A DNA stretch of 18,066 nt from CAMBDR01 sp046597185 (GTDB lineage Bacteria; Pseudomonadota; Gammaproteobacteria; Burkholderiales; Burkholderiaceae_D): positions 1 to 18,066 of the forward strand of contig JBKJLF010000903.1 of NCBI GenBank assembly GCA_046597185.1. Reading direction: 5' to 3'. The notes below the pieces were generated by a model. It saw only the letters and a list, made by a program, of their open reading frames with translations, was not told the DNA's origin and searched no databases. Shown here piece after piece: positions 6,980-14,482 of the stretch. The position numbers and the translations under genes are program-made. Each line of letters opens with the position of its first letter. Within the stretch, counting starts at the first letter, position 1.

Positions 6980-7087
6980 ATGAAAACCAGCCAAGTGATT
7001 GAAGCGGGAGCGGATGGCTATGTAAGCAAACCCATCCTTCCCGATCAATTACAAAAACAATTGCAACGCGTGATGCGCCTTGGGTGA
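6980..7087 (+). pseudogene. C-terminal remnant of a response-regulator receiver domain
   Basis: 35 codons from ATG to TGA. 'VIEAGADGYVSKPILPDQL' is the end of a CheY-like receiver domain: the 'GADGYVSKP' segment holds the invariant Lys-Pro after strand beta5, and the last helix follows ('QLQKQLQRVMRLG'). The phosphorylated Asp, the acidic pocket and the Thr/Ser are all absent. No ribosome site precedes the ATG, and the upstream part is replaced by the 10-bp repeat array. It is best read as the tail of a deleted chemotaxis or two-component gene once next to the chemoreceptor. Confidence 0.7.
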
Positions 7088-7097
7088 AAAAGTGACG

Positions 7098-7790
7098 CTA
7101 CATGCCCAGCGATTTGAGTAGTTCGTCGTTATCGTCGTCCTCAGGCGGCGGCAGTGTGGCGGCTTTAGCTGCCTGATTCGATTGCGTCAGCGCCATCAAC
7201 GCATCCGGATCGGGCACTTCATGGGCTTCGAATTCATGCAATTTGATGAATTCAGTGCGATCAATCGCCAATTCCAGATAGAAGATATTATTGTTTTCCG
7301 TAAAAAACGATACCCGGCGCATTTCCGGCCTATCCAGCGGGGTATCCACGCTCAATACCACTTGCTTGGTAATGACCAGCATTTTGGGCTGATTTTGCCG
7401 GATATTGGTTTGCAACTCGCGCCGCACCTTGCCGGTGAAGTCACCGACGATTTGGTTCATCAATTCACCCAAAATATTGGAAACCTCATCGGAAGTGAAG
7501 GAACTTGCCAGTTCGGACTTGGGCATGCCCATATGCAACATGTATTTTTCGTACAGTTCCATCGCGGTATCGCCGCCGAAGTTCAGTACCACCAGGCCAG
7601 AGAAGCCGCCGTCAAACAGCACGAAACAGCCGATGTCGGGCTTCAAGCCAATTTTGGTGATCCGCTGCACCATGGCAGAGTAATGGATTTTACTTTGTGT
7701 CGCCACGTTGAGCACGCGAATGACCGAATTACATAAACTGGTCAACACGTCTTCGGTGCCATACACGATGGTGTGGTCTTCCACATTCAT
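7098..7790 (-). CDS. DUF3334 family protein (CheC/CheX-like chemotaxis phosphatase relative)
   Basis: 230 residues. ATG at 7790 has AGGAG upstream (complement about 7796-7800), a good ribosome site. The body resembles the DUF3334/COG1406 group of predicted CheX/CheC homologues: 'GCFVLFDGGFSGLVVLNFGG', then the helix 'SSFTSDEVSNILGELMNQIV' with the CheX-like E-x-x-N spacing (E-V-S-N and E-L-M-N). That helix is the part that in CheC/CheX dephosphorylates CheY-P. The C-terminus is an acidic low-complexity tail ('PPPEDDDNDELLKSLGM'). It lies convergent to the chemoreceptor and the receiver remnant, which supports a chemotaxis role. Family assignment is good; the phosphatase activity is inferred. 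Confidence 0.85.
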   Translation of the reverse strand: MNVEDHTIVYGTEDVLTSLCNSVIRVLNVATQSKIHYSAMVQRITKIGLKPDIGCFVLFDGGFSGLVVLNFGGDTAMELYEKYMLHMGMPKSELASSFTSDEVSNILGELMNQIVGDFTGKVRRELQTNIRQNQPKMLVITKQVVLSVDTPLDRPEMRRVSFFTENNNIFYLELAIDRTEFIKLHEFEAHEVPDPDALMALTQSNQAAKAATLPPPEDDDNDELLKSLGM

Positions 7791-7821
7791 AAGAAACTCC
7801 TGAATTCTTGATTAAAATGTT

Positions 7822-7850
7822 ACATTAATATCGCTGGTGCAAGGCTGCAA
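7822..7850 (-). promoter_or_regulatory. Possible sigma70 promoter for the DUF3334 gene
   Basis: Read on the minus strand: TTGCAG (7850-7845), 17-base spacer, TAATGT (7827-7822), about 32 bases before the ATG. The match is partial (4 of 6 in each box), so this is only a candidate. Confidence 0.3.
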
Positions 7851-8091
7851 TATTATGGTATTGCGGGACTGAGAATTCAGAGAATACCTAAGCGTTTGCC
7901 CGTTGTCCACCTGTTTCACACTTTCGGTGCAATTTGTGGAACGTGCAACACGGATTGCTGCCTTTGCGCTGCAGCAAAAGGCTGATACGGTCAGCTTGCG
8001 GAAACCGCTGGCAGTGGGGCCAGCTTGAAATCCACCGAAAAAACCGCCTGCAGCCCCTCGGTGAAGGTGGTGTTTTCGGCTCAATAGTTGT

Positions 8092-8136
8092 GTAACAATA
8101 CGCTGTGTGGCAAAATCCAACTCTGATCATTGTTAC
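8092..8136 (+). promoter_or_regulatory. Inverted repeat upstream of eutB, possible operator
   Basis: Perfect 8-bp arms GTAACAAT and ATTGTTAC with 29 bases between, ending 31 bases before the eutB ATG. It could be a two-site operator or the stem of a leader RNA. The evidence is position and symmetry only. Confidence 0.35.
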
Positions 8137-8167
8137 CCGCCCGGTCAGTTTGGATAAGGAATTCGTC

Positions 8168-9559
8168 ATGAGTCAGTTTGTGCACCAGGTAGGCAGTATC
8201 CGTTATTGTTTTCGTGATCTGAAGGACTTGATGGCCCAGGCCACACCCGCGCGCTCGGGCGACTTTTTGGCCGGGGTGGCGGCGCACAGTGCCGGACAAA
8301 GGGTGGCGGCGCAAATGGCGCTGGCCGAATTACCACTCAAAACCTTTTTAAACCACTGCGTGGTGCCGTATGAAGACGATGAAGTGACCCGCCTGATCAT
8401 TGACGAGCACGATAGCGCCGCCTTCGCCGCCATCAGCCATTTGACGGTAGGGGATTTTCGCAACTGGCTGCTGTCGGACGCGGTGGATAGCGCAGTTCTC
8501 ACCCGCATCGCACCCGGCATTACCCCGGAAATGGCGGCGGCGGTGAGCAAAATCATGCGCGTGCAAGATTTGATTCTGGTGGCCAAAAAATGCAGCGTCA
8601 TCACCCGTTTTCGCAATACCATTGGTTTGCCGGGGCGGCTGGCCACGCGTTTGCAACCGAACCACCCCACCGACGATATCACCGGCATTGCCGCCAGCAT
8701 TTTGGATGGCTTGCTGTACGGCTGTGGCGATGCGGTGATTGGCATCAACCCGGCCAGCGACAATGTGCCGCAGGTAATTAAAATCGTCACCATGCTGGAT
8801 CAATTAATCGCGCAATACAACATCCCCACCCAGTCTTGCGTGCTCACCCATGTTACCAACACCATGGCCGCCATCGAACGTGGTGCGCCGGTGGATTTGG
8901 TGTTTCAATCGATTGCCGGCACCCAAAGCGCCAACCGCAGCTTTGGCATTAGCTTAAGTTTGTTGGCCGAGGCGCGCGCGGCTGCGCTGTCGCTGGGGCG
9001 CGGTACGCTGGGTAACAATGTGATGTATTTTGAAACCGGGCAGGGCAGTGCGCTCTCGGCCAATGCCAACCATGGGGTGGATCAACAAACCTGCGAAGCA
9101 CGTGCCTATGCAGTGGCGCGCAAGTTTTCGCCCTTGCTGGTTAATACCGTGGTCGGCTTTATCGGGCCGGAATATTTATACGATGGCAAACAAATCATCC
9201 GCGCCGGGTTGGAAGACCACTTTTGCGGCAAATTGCTGGGCCTGCCGATGGGTTGCGATGTCTGTTACACCAACCACGCGGAAGCCGATCAAAATGATAT
9301 GGATGTCTTGCTCACCCTGCTGGGTACGGCGGGCTGTACCTTTATTATGGGCGTGCCGGGTTCAGATGATATCATGCTCAACTATCAAACCACGTCCTTC
9401 CACGACGCACTGTATGCGCGCCGCGTGCTGGGTTTGCAGCCCGCGCCCGAATTTGCTGCCTGGCTGCAAGCAATGCACATCATCAGCGATGCGCCGCAGA
9501 TTACGCCCAATACGCAGGTGCCTGCCGCATTTCAACAGGCATTATTGCGTTTGGCTTGA
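8168..9559 (+). CDS. eutB: Ethanolamine ammonia-lyase, large (heavy) subunit EutB
   Basis: 463 residues from the ATG at 8168 (AAGGA at 8156-8160); E. coli EutB is about 453. With EutC it forms the adenosylcobalamin-dependent lyase that turns ethanolamine into acetaldehyde and ammonia in the cytoplasm. Recognised blocks: 'GITPEMAAAVSKIMRVQDLI', 'NTIGLPGRLATRLQPNHPTD' followed by 'DITGIAASILDGLLYGCGDA', 'VIGINPASDNV', 'MYFETGQGSALSANANHGVD' and 'MGCDVCYTNHAEADQNDMD', the TIM-barrel residues that hold substrate and the cobalamin upper face. All blocks look intact. eutC follows 53 bases on. No eut microcompartment, eutA or permease gene lies nearby, fitting the simple eutBC form of beta-proteobacteria. 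Confidence 0.96.
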   Translation: MSQFVHQVGSIRYCFRDLKDLMAQATPARSGDFLAGVAAHSAGQRVAAQMALAELPLKTFLNHCVVPYEDDEVTRLIIDEHDSAAFAAISHLTVGDFRNWLLSDAVDSAVLTRIAPGITPEMAAAVSKIMRVQDLILVAKKCSVITRFRNTIGLPGRLATRLQPNHPTDDITGIAASILDGLLYGCGDAVIGINPASDNVPQVIKIVTMLDQLIAQYNIPTQSCVLTHVTNTMAAIERGAPVDLVFQSIAGTQSANRSFGISLSLLAEARAAALSLGRGTLGNNVMYFETGQGSALSANANHGVDQQTCEARAYAVARKFSPLLVNTVVGFIGPEYLYDGKQIIRAGLEDHFCGKLLGLPMGCDVCYTNHAEADQNDMDVLLTLLGTAGCTFIMGVPGSDDIMLNYQTTSFHDALYARRVLGLQPAPEFAAWLQAMHIISDAPQITPNTQVPAAFQQALLRLA

Positions 9560-9612
9560 GGTGGCAAGTGAAATGACAAGAGAAGCATCGGAGAAAATAA
9601 TGGGAGAAAATC

Positions 9613-10413
9613 ATGAGTGATGAACCCGTCATCGCCAACCCCTGGCATGGTTTGCGGCAATTTACCTCGGCCCGCATCGCCCTCGGTCGCGCCGGCATCA
9701 GTCTGCCCACTGCGCCGCAACTTGCATTCCAAATGGCCCACGCGCGCGCTCGCGATGCGGTACACCAGGCCTTGGATGCACCGGGCTTGCTGCAAGCGCT
9801 GGAAACCGAATTGCAATTGCGTGGCGGGCAGATTTTGACCAGTGCTGCTGGCAACCGCCCCACTTATTTGCAGCGCCCGGACTTGGGTCGCCGCCTGGAC
9901 GATGCCTCGCGTGCGCGGCTGGCGGCTGGCGCGAGCGAGGGCGCTGCCGGGGTTGATTTGGCCCTGGTGCTGGCCGACGGTTTGTCCGCCCTGGCGCTGG
10001 AAACCCAGGCCCTGCCATTTTTGCGCGCCCTGATGCCAAGGCTTACCGCCAGCCAGATCAGCACCGCGCCCCTGATGCTGGTACAGCAGGGGCGGGTGGC
10101 CATCGGCGATGAAATTGGCCAGTTGTTGCACGCGCGCCCGGTGCTGGTGTTGATTGGCGAGCGCCCCGGCTTGAGTTCACCCGACAGTATGGGTTTATAC
10201 CTGACCTGGGCTCCGCGTGTGGGTTTAAGCGATGAAAGCCGTAATTGTATTTCCAATGTTCGCGGTGGGGGCTTATCCTATGAAGAGGCTGCGCATAAGC
10301 TACACTACCTGCTGCTGGAAGCGCAGCGGCGGCAATTGTCCGGGGTGGAACTCAAAGACGAAAGCGCTAGTGCGCAAATAAATGTTAATAAGACAAGCTT
10401 TTTGCTTGATTGA
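9613..10413 (+). CDS. eutC: Ethanolamine ammonia-lyase, small (light) subunit EutC
   Basis: 266 residues, ATG at 9613 after GGGAG (9601-9605); E. coli EutC is about 295. The first part is typical: 'NPWHGLRQFTSARIALGRAG', 'TAPQLAFQMAHARARDAVH', 'VLADGLSALALETQA'. The C-terminal part carries the cobalamin-binding fold: 'VLVLIGERPGLSSPDSMGLY' with 'LTWAPRVGLSDESRNCISNV' and 'RGGGLSYEEAAHKLHYLL'. It binds the lower part of the coenzyme and pairs with EutB. The end of the gene contains a small CAAGC/GCTTG hairpin (about 10394-10408), and only 31 bases separate it from the next operon, so read-through is possible. Confidence 0.95.
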   Translation: MSDEPVIANPWHGLRQFTSARIALGRAGISLPTAPQLAFQMAHARARDAVHQALDAPGLLQALETELQLRGGQILTSAAGNRPTYLQRPDLGRRLDDASRARLAAGASEGAAGVDLALVLADGLSALALETQALPFLRALMPRLTASQISTAPLMLVQQGRVAIGDEIGQLLHARPVLVLIGERPGLSSPDSMGLYLTWAPRVGLSDESRNCISNVRGGGLSYEEAAHKLHYLLLEAQRRQLSGVELKDESASAQINVNKTSFLLD

Positions 10414-10444
10414 TGTCGTTTTGTTCGTGGATATAGGTAGCCAG

Positions 10445-11746
10445 ATGAAAATTGCGGTGGTTGGAGCGGGTATTTCCGGGTTGTCTTGTGCTTACCGCCT
10501 GGTGCAAGCGGGCGCGGATGTGACCCTGTATGAAGCGGAAAATTATTTTGGTGGGCATAGCCACACCGTCAATGTGACACAGGAAGGCAACACTTTTGGC
10601 GTGGATACCGGTTTTTTGGTGTTCAATGAACGCACTTATCCCAACTTGATTGCCTTGTTTGCCGAGTTGGGGGTGCAAACCGCGCCCAGTGATATGTCAT
10701 TTTCGGTGCGCCTGCCGATGGGCGGATCATGGCTGGAATGGGCTGGCAGTAATCTGGACAGTGTTTTTGCCCAGCGTGCCAATTTGTTCAAACCCAAATT
10801 TTTAGGCATGCTGGCCGATATTTTGCGCTTTAATCGCCAGGCCAGCGCTATCGCCAGTGGGCCAGCCGCCGCCATGCCACGGCTCTCGCTGGGGGAATTT
10901 TTGGCCCAGGAAAAGTATGGCACGGCATTTTGTCAGTGGTATTTGGTGCCGATGGCCGCCTGTATCTGGTCTTGCCCGGTGCAGCAAATGCTGGCTTTTC
11001 CGGTCGCCAGTTTTATCCGCTTTTGTCATAACCATGGCTTATTGCAAGTGAGTGATCGGCCACAATGGCATACGGTACAAGGCGGCTCGCACCATTATGT
11101 GGAAAAACTGTTGCAGGGTATTCCGGCCCGACGGCTGGCAACCCCGGTGCAATCGATTAGCCGCAGTGACGTGTCGGGCGCGCGCACGGTGCGCGTTAGC
11201 AGTGGCGGCCAGCAGGAATGTTATGATCAGGTGGTATTGGCTTGCCACAGCGACCAAGCCCTGCGCTTATTGTCTGATGCCCGGCCCGATGAGCGCGCCG
11301 TTTTGGGCGCGATCCGCTATCAATCCAATCGGGCGGTATTGCATACCGATGCCAGTTGTTTGCCACAGCGTAAAAAAGCCTGGGCGGCATGGAATTACCA
11401 AAGCAGCGCCAGTGCCACGCCGCAAGTGTGTGTCCATTATCTGATCAATAAATTGCAACCCTTGCCTTGCCAGGGGCCGATTATCGTTTCACTCAACCCG
11501 ATCGATGAACCCGATCCGCGTTGCGTGCTGCAGGAATTTGACTACGCCCACCCGGTATTTGATGCAGCCGCCATGGCGGCCCAGCAGCAGCTCGCTCACT
11601 TGCAAGGCCAGCAGCATACCTGGTTTGCCGGGGCTTGGACGGGTTATGGCTTTCATGAAGACGGCTTGAAATCCGGCTTGGCGGTGGCGCAGCAATTGAG
11701 CCAATTGCCGCAATTTTTGATGGAGCAAATTCATGCAGCAGCCTGA
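10445..11746 (+). CDS. NAD(P)/FAD-dependent oxidoreductase (amine-oxidase fold, COG2907)
   Basis: 433 residues from the ATG at 10445; the frame is open to 10382, but the FAD motif requires the start 'MKIAVVGAGISGLSCAYRLV'. The N-terminal Rossmann unit is complete: GAGISG (7-12) and the acidic end of strand 2 (E30 in TLYE), then 'NYFGGHSHT' and 'VDTGFLVFNERTYPNL'. A C-terminal FAD segment is seen in 'TWFAGAWTGYGFHEDGLKSG'. Members next to DUF1365 and Cfa-like genes act on fatty acyl chains; in Rhodobacter sphaeroides the equivalent (UfaD, RSP_1090) works in methylated furan fatty-acid synthesis. First gene of a six-gene operon, overlapping the next by 14 bp. Likely an acyl-chain desaturase or oxidase; substrate inferred. 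Confidence 0.9.
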   Translation: MKIAVVGAGISGLSCAYRLVQAGADVTLYEAENYFGGHSHTVNVTQEGNTFGVDTGFLVFNERTYPNLIALFAELGVQTAPSDMSFSVRLPMGGSWLEWAGSNLDSVFAQRANLFKPKFLGMLADILRFNRQASAIASGPAAAMPRLSLGEFLAQEKYGTAFCQWYLVPMAACIWSCPVQQMLAFPVASFIRFCHNHGLLQVSDRPQWHTVQGGSHHYVEKLLQGIPARRLATPVQSISRSDVSGARTVRVSSGGQQECYDQVVLACHSDQALRLLSDARPDERAVLGAIRYQSNRAVLHTDASCLPQRKKAWAAWNYQSSASATPQVCVHYLINKLQPLPCQGPIIVSLNPIDEPDPRCVLQEFDYAHPVFDAAAMAAQQQLAHLQGQQHTWFAGAWTGYGFHEDGLKSGLAVAQQLSQLPQFLMEQIHAAA

Positions 11747-12644
11747 TTCATTGCCGCAATCGCCCACGCATTTGGCCGCGCAAATGCCGCCGCCACAGCC
11801 GCAACTGTGTTTTGGTCAGGTGCGGCATCAGCGCTTGCGCCCGGTGGGCAACCAGTTTGCCTACCGCAGTTATTTTGTGCGCCTGCCCTTGCGCAGCATG
11901 GCGCAGGGTGATTTTTCTTGTGCCTTGTTTTCCCGTAACCGTTTCAATTTACTGTCTTTTTACGACCGCGACCATGGCGAGGTTGCGGCTGAGGGTGGCG
12001 GCAAAAATCAGCGCAGCTTGCTCGATTGGATCACCCAACTCTTGCACGAGCAGGGTATTGACGATGCCGATGGCGAAGTCTGGCTGCAAACCATGCCGCG
12101 TGTGCTGGGTTTTGTGTTCAACCCGGTGTCATTCTGGTTTTGTCAACGCAAAGATGGCAGCTTGCGCGCCATTGTCTGTGATGTGCATAACACCTTTGGC
12201 GAGCGGCATTGCTATTTATTGACAGCCGGGGCCAGCGATGGTGGCAGCGATGGTGGCAGCATCGGCAACGGTTGCGAACTGGCTGCCGAAAAAGTATTTC
12301 ATGTCTCACCATTTTGCCCGGTGGAAGGGCGCTATCGCTTCCGCTTCATGCAGGCGCAACGCGCTGCGCCTGCATCAACATCTGCACCAGTCGAACATGC
12401 GCTGCAAAACCATTATGTGGCGCGGATTGATTATGACGATGCCAGCGGCCCGTTGATCAAAACCAGTATTTCCGGCATCGCCCATCCGATTAATGCCGCC
12501 ACCGTGGCGCGCGCTTTTTTTGGCATGCCCGTCATGACCCTGGGTGTGGTGCTGCGCATCCATTGGCAAGCCTTGCGCCTGTGGCTGGCGCACCTGCCGT
12601 ATTTTTCGAAACCACTCCCTCCCCAACAAAAGGTATCCCGATGA
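11733..12644 (+). CDS. DUF1365 domain-containing protein
   Basis: 303 residues. ATG at 11733 lies inside the end of the preceding gene, with GGAG (11721-11724) as ribosome site. DUF1365 motifs: 'CFGQVRHQRLRPVGNQFAYR' near residue 27, 'NLLSFYDRDHG', 'VWLQTMPRVLGFVFNPVSFW', then 'AIVCDVHNTFGERHCYLL' and 'KVFHVSPFCPVEGRYRFRF'. The family almost always sits between an FAD oxidoreductase and a Cfa-like methyltransferase and is thought to help modify or bring lipid acyl chains to them; its chemistry is unproven. A Gly/Ser/Asp-rich insert from a short tandem repeat (around 12232-12262) and an Ala/Ser-rich stretch interrupt the second half. The TGA overlaps the next ATG (ATGA). Confidence 0.92.
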   Translation: MQQPDSLPQSPTHLAAQMPPPQPQLCFGQVRHQRLRPVGNQFAYRSYFVRLPLRSMAQGDFSCALFSRNRFNLLSFYDRDHGEVAAEGGGKNQRSLLDWITQLLHEQGIDDADGEVWLQTMPRVLGFVFNPVSFWFCQRKDGSLRAIVCDVHNTFGERHCYLLTAGASDGGSDGGSIGNGCELAAEKVFHVSPFCPVEGRYRFRFMQAQRAAPASTSAPVEHALQNHYVARIDYDDASGPLIKTSISGIAHPINAATVARAFFGMPVMTLGVVLRIHWQALRLWLAHLPYFSKPLPPQQKVSR

Positions 12645-13891
12645 AGAATCCCTCCTTGCCTTCGTCTCTTGAACGCAGTCAATCCGTGCTGCCTGGTGCC
12701 CGGGCCGTGCTACCCAAAGCGGCCCCCGCCAGTGCCAAAATCATCCTCAAGGTATTGGCGCAATTACGCCACGGCGCACTACTGCTGACCCTGCCCGATG
12801 GCACTTGTTTGCACTATGGCGATCATTCGTTTCCGGCCAGTCTGGTGTTAAAAAACTGGAATCTGTTTGCTGCCACGCTGCGCTCGGGTGATATTGGTTT
12901 TGCCGAAACCTATATCGCGGGTGATTGGACCACGCCCGACCTGACCAGCCTGATCGAATTATTAATCCGTAACCGGCCAGCACTGGAAACGCTGGTGTAT
13001 GGCAGTTGGATAGGCGGCTTGGTGTATCGCATCAAGCATTGGCTCAACCGCAATAATAAAAGCGGCAGCCGCAAAAACATTCACGCCCACTACGATATCG
13101 GCAATGATTTTTATCGCCTCTGGCTCGACCCCTCGATGACCTATTCCAGCGCCTTGTTTCCCGCAGAAAACCGCCAGGATTTGCAGGCCGCGCAACTGGG
13201 TAAATATCGGCGCATTTTGTCGCAGTTGCAGGTGCAAGCCGGGCAAACGGTGCTGGAAATTGGTTGCGGCTGGGGCGGCTTTGCCGAACTGGCGGCCAGA
13301 GAAAGTAGCGTGCGCGTGCATGGTTTGACCCTGTCTGAACAACAGTTGAACTATGCGCAAAAACGCATGCTCGATGCTGGTTTGAGCGAACACGTGGAGT
13401 TGCGCCTGTGTGACTACCGCGACAGCCACGGCCAGTACGACGCCATCGCCTCCATCGAAATGTTTGAAGCCGTGGGCGAGCAATATTGGGCCAGTTATTT
13501 TGCCACGTTGGCGCGCAATCTCAAGCCGCAAGGGCGCGCGTGCATCCAAACTATTGTGATTCATGACGATTTGTTTGAACGCTATCGCACTGGCACCGAT
13601 TTCATCCAACAATATATTTTCCCCGGTGGCATGCTGCCTTCGCCCGGGCGCTTTCGCAGTCTGGCGCAGCAATATGGCTTTGCGGTGGAGGATGAATTTT
13701 GCTTTGGCATCGATTATGCCGATACCCTGGTGGCCTGGCGGCAGGCGTTTCATGCCAAGCTGGACCAGGTGCGGGCGCAGGGTTATGACCAGCGCTTTAT
13801 TCATACCTGGGAATTTTATCTGTGCTATTGCGAGGCGGCGTTTCGGGCTGGCAATACCGATGTCATGCATTTTACGCTGCTCAAAAAATAG
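12641..13891 (+). CDS. Cyclopropane-fatty-acyl-phospholipid synthase family SAM methyltransferase, atypical active site
   Basis: 416 residues, starting at the ATGA overlap with AAAAGG upstream. The SAM motif is 'VLEIGCGWGGFAELAARE' (204-221), preceded by the lipid-site block 'HYDIGNDFYRLWLDPSMTYS' and followed by 'SIEMFEAVGEQYW' and 'QQYIFPGGMLPS'. Aligned without gaps to E. coli Cfa in the key blocks, the bicarbonate-holding set reads: C139 to S170, E239 to E276 (kept), H266 to Q303, I268 to I305 (kept), Y317 to Y359 (kept). Cfa normally adds a methylene from SAM across a cis double bond of membrane phospholipid. Loss of Cys and His suggests the UfaM-like branch that methylates unsaturated chains. 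Family certain; product inferred. Confidence 0.93.
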   Translation: MKNPSLPSSLERSQSVLPGARAVLPKAAPASAKIILKVLAQLRHGALLLTLPDGTCLHYGDHSFPASLVLKNWNLFAATLRSGDIGFAETYIAGDWTTPDLTSLIELLIRNRPALETLVYGSWIGGLVYRIKHWLNRNNKSGSRKNIHAHYDIGNDFYRLWLDPSMTYSSALFPAENRQDLQAAQLGKYRRILSQLQVQAGQTVLEIGCGWGGFAELAARESSVRVHGLTLSEQQLNYAQKRMLDAGLSEHVELRLCDYRDSHGQYDAIASIEMFEAVGEQYWASYFATLARNLKPQGRACIQTIVIHDDLFERYRTGTDFIQQYIFPGGMLPSPGRFRSLAQQYGFAVEDEFCFGIDYADTLVAWRQAFHAKLDQVRAQGYDQRFIHTWEFYLCYCEAAFRAGNTDVMHFTLLKK

Positions 13892-13900
13892 GAGCAAATC

Positions 13901-14482
13901 ATGAAAATCCGGCGACGCGCTTTGATTCTGTTGGCCTTGAATGTGATGCTGCTGCCAGCTTTGCAGGCGCAGGTGGTGCCCGCCACGGTGTCGGCTGCAC
14001 CCGCCGTTGCACCCGCCCATATTCTGGCGCTGCTGCCCCAGGCGCGCTTGGCCGGGCAGGGCAAATATACCTGGTTTGGTCTGTCGATTTACGAAGCCCA
14101 ACTGTGGCTGGGGGCGCAAGGTTTTAGCCCGGAGTATGCTGCGCCGTTTGTGTTGGATTTGCGTTATTCGCGTAATTTGCACGGAAAAAAAATCGCCGAT
14201 GCCAGTTTCAAGGAAATGCAAAAACTGGGGCGTGGCAGTGCTGCCCAACGGCAAGCCTGGTTGCAGCAAATGGAAGCGATTTTTCCGGATGTACATGAAG
14301 GCACCCACATCAGCGGCGTATATATTCCGAATCAGGGCGCGCAATTTTTATTGGATGGCAAACCGCTGGCGAAGGTGGATGATATCGAGTTTGCCAAATC
14401 TTTTTTTGCGATTTGGCTCGACCCGAATACCTCGGCCAGCCAATTGCGCAGCGCGCTTTTGCGTGATGCGGCTGCGCGATGA
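13901..14482 (+). CDS. Exported chalcone isomerase-like domain protein
   Basis: 193 residues, ATG at 13901 with AGGAG (13891-13895) upstream and 9 bases after the Cfa-like gene. A signal peptide is clear: basic 'MKIRRRA', hydrophobic core, cleavage near 'LQAQ' (about residue 24). The mature part follows the chalcone-isomerase-like fold of periplasmic proteins: 'ARLAGQGKYTWFGLSIYEAQ', 'APFVLDLRYSRNLHGKKIAD', 'GVYIPNQGAQFLLDGKPLA' and the ending 'FAKSFFAIWLDPNTSA'. The plant flavonoid catalytic set is not expected; bacterial members probably bind fatty acids. Its place in the operon fits a periplasmic carrier or binding partner for a modified acyl chain, but that is inference. Its TGA overlaps the next ATG. 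Confidence 0.85.
   Translation: MKIRRRALILLALNVMLLPALQAQVVPATVSAAPAVAPAHILALLPQARLAGQGKYTWFGLSIYEAQLWLGAQGFSPEYAAPFVLDLRYSRNLHGKKIADASFKEMQKLGRGSAAQRQAWLQQMEAIFPDVHEGTHISGVYIPNQGAQFLLDGKPLAKVDDIEFAKSFFAIWLDPNTSASQLRSALLRDAAAR

Larger units (their letters stand above)
7791..8167. other. Intergenic leader between DUF3334 gene and eutB, structured, no gene recognised
   Basis: 377 bases between divergent genes. An open stretch at 7873-8027 on the plus strand has no start or family match. Visible structure: a 6-bp hairpin GCTGGC/GCCAGC (8007-8012 and 8019-8024) and a nested pairing of CCACCG and CCGAAAA with CGGTG...GGTGG and TTTTCGG around 8031-8080. A perfect inverted repeat GTAACAAT (8092-8099) / ATTGTTAC (8129-8136) lies 31 bases before the eutB start. 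No B12-box-like element was found. The region probably holds both promoters and an operator or leader for eutBC. Confidence 0.5.

Noticed and set aside
7182..7736. Plus-strand ORF of 184 codons opposite the DUF3334 gene
   Set aside because: Antisense shadow; the minus-strand gene has a good ribosome site and family motifs.
7791..8167. Adenosylcobalamin riboswitch before eutB
   Set aside because: No B12-box-like block or usual conserved core was found by eye on the plus strand; only generic hairpins are present.
12962..14344. Long minus-strand ORF (460 codons) opposite the Cfa-like and chalcone-isomerase-like genes
   Set aside because: It is the antisense shadow of two well-supported genes and spans their junction. 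Its residues are His/Gln/Arg-rich with no family pattern.
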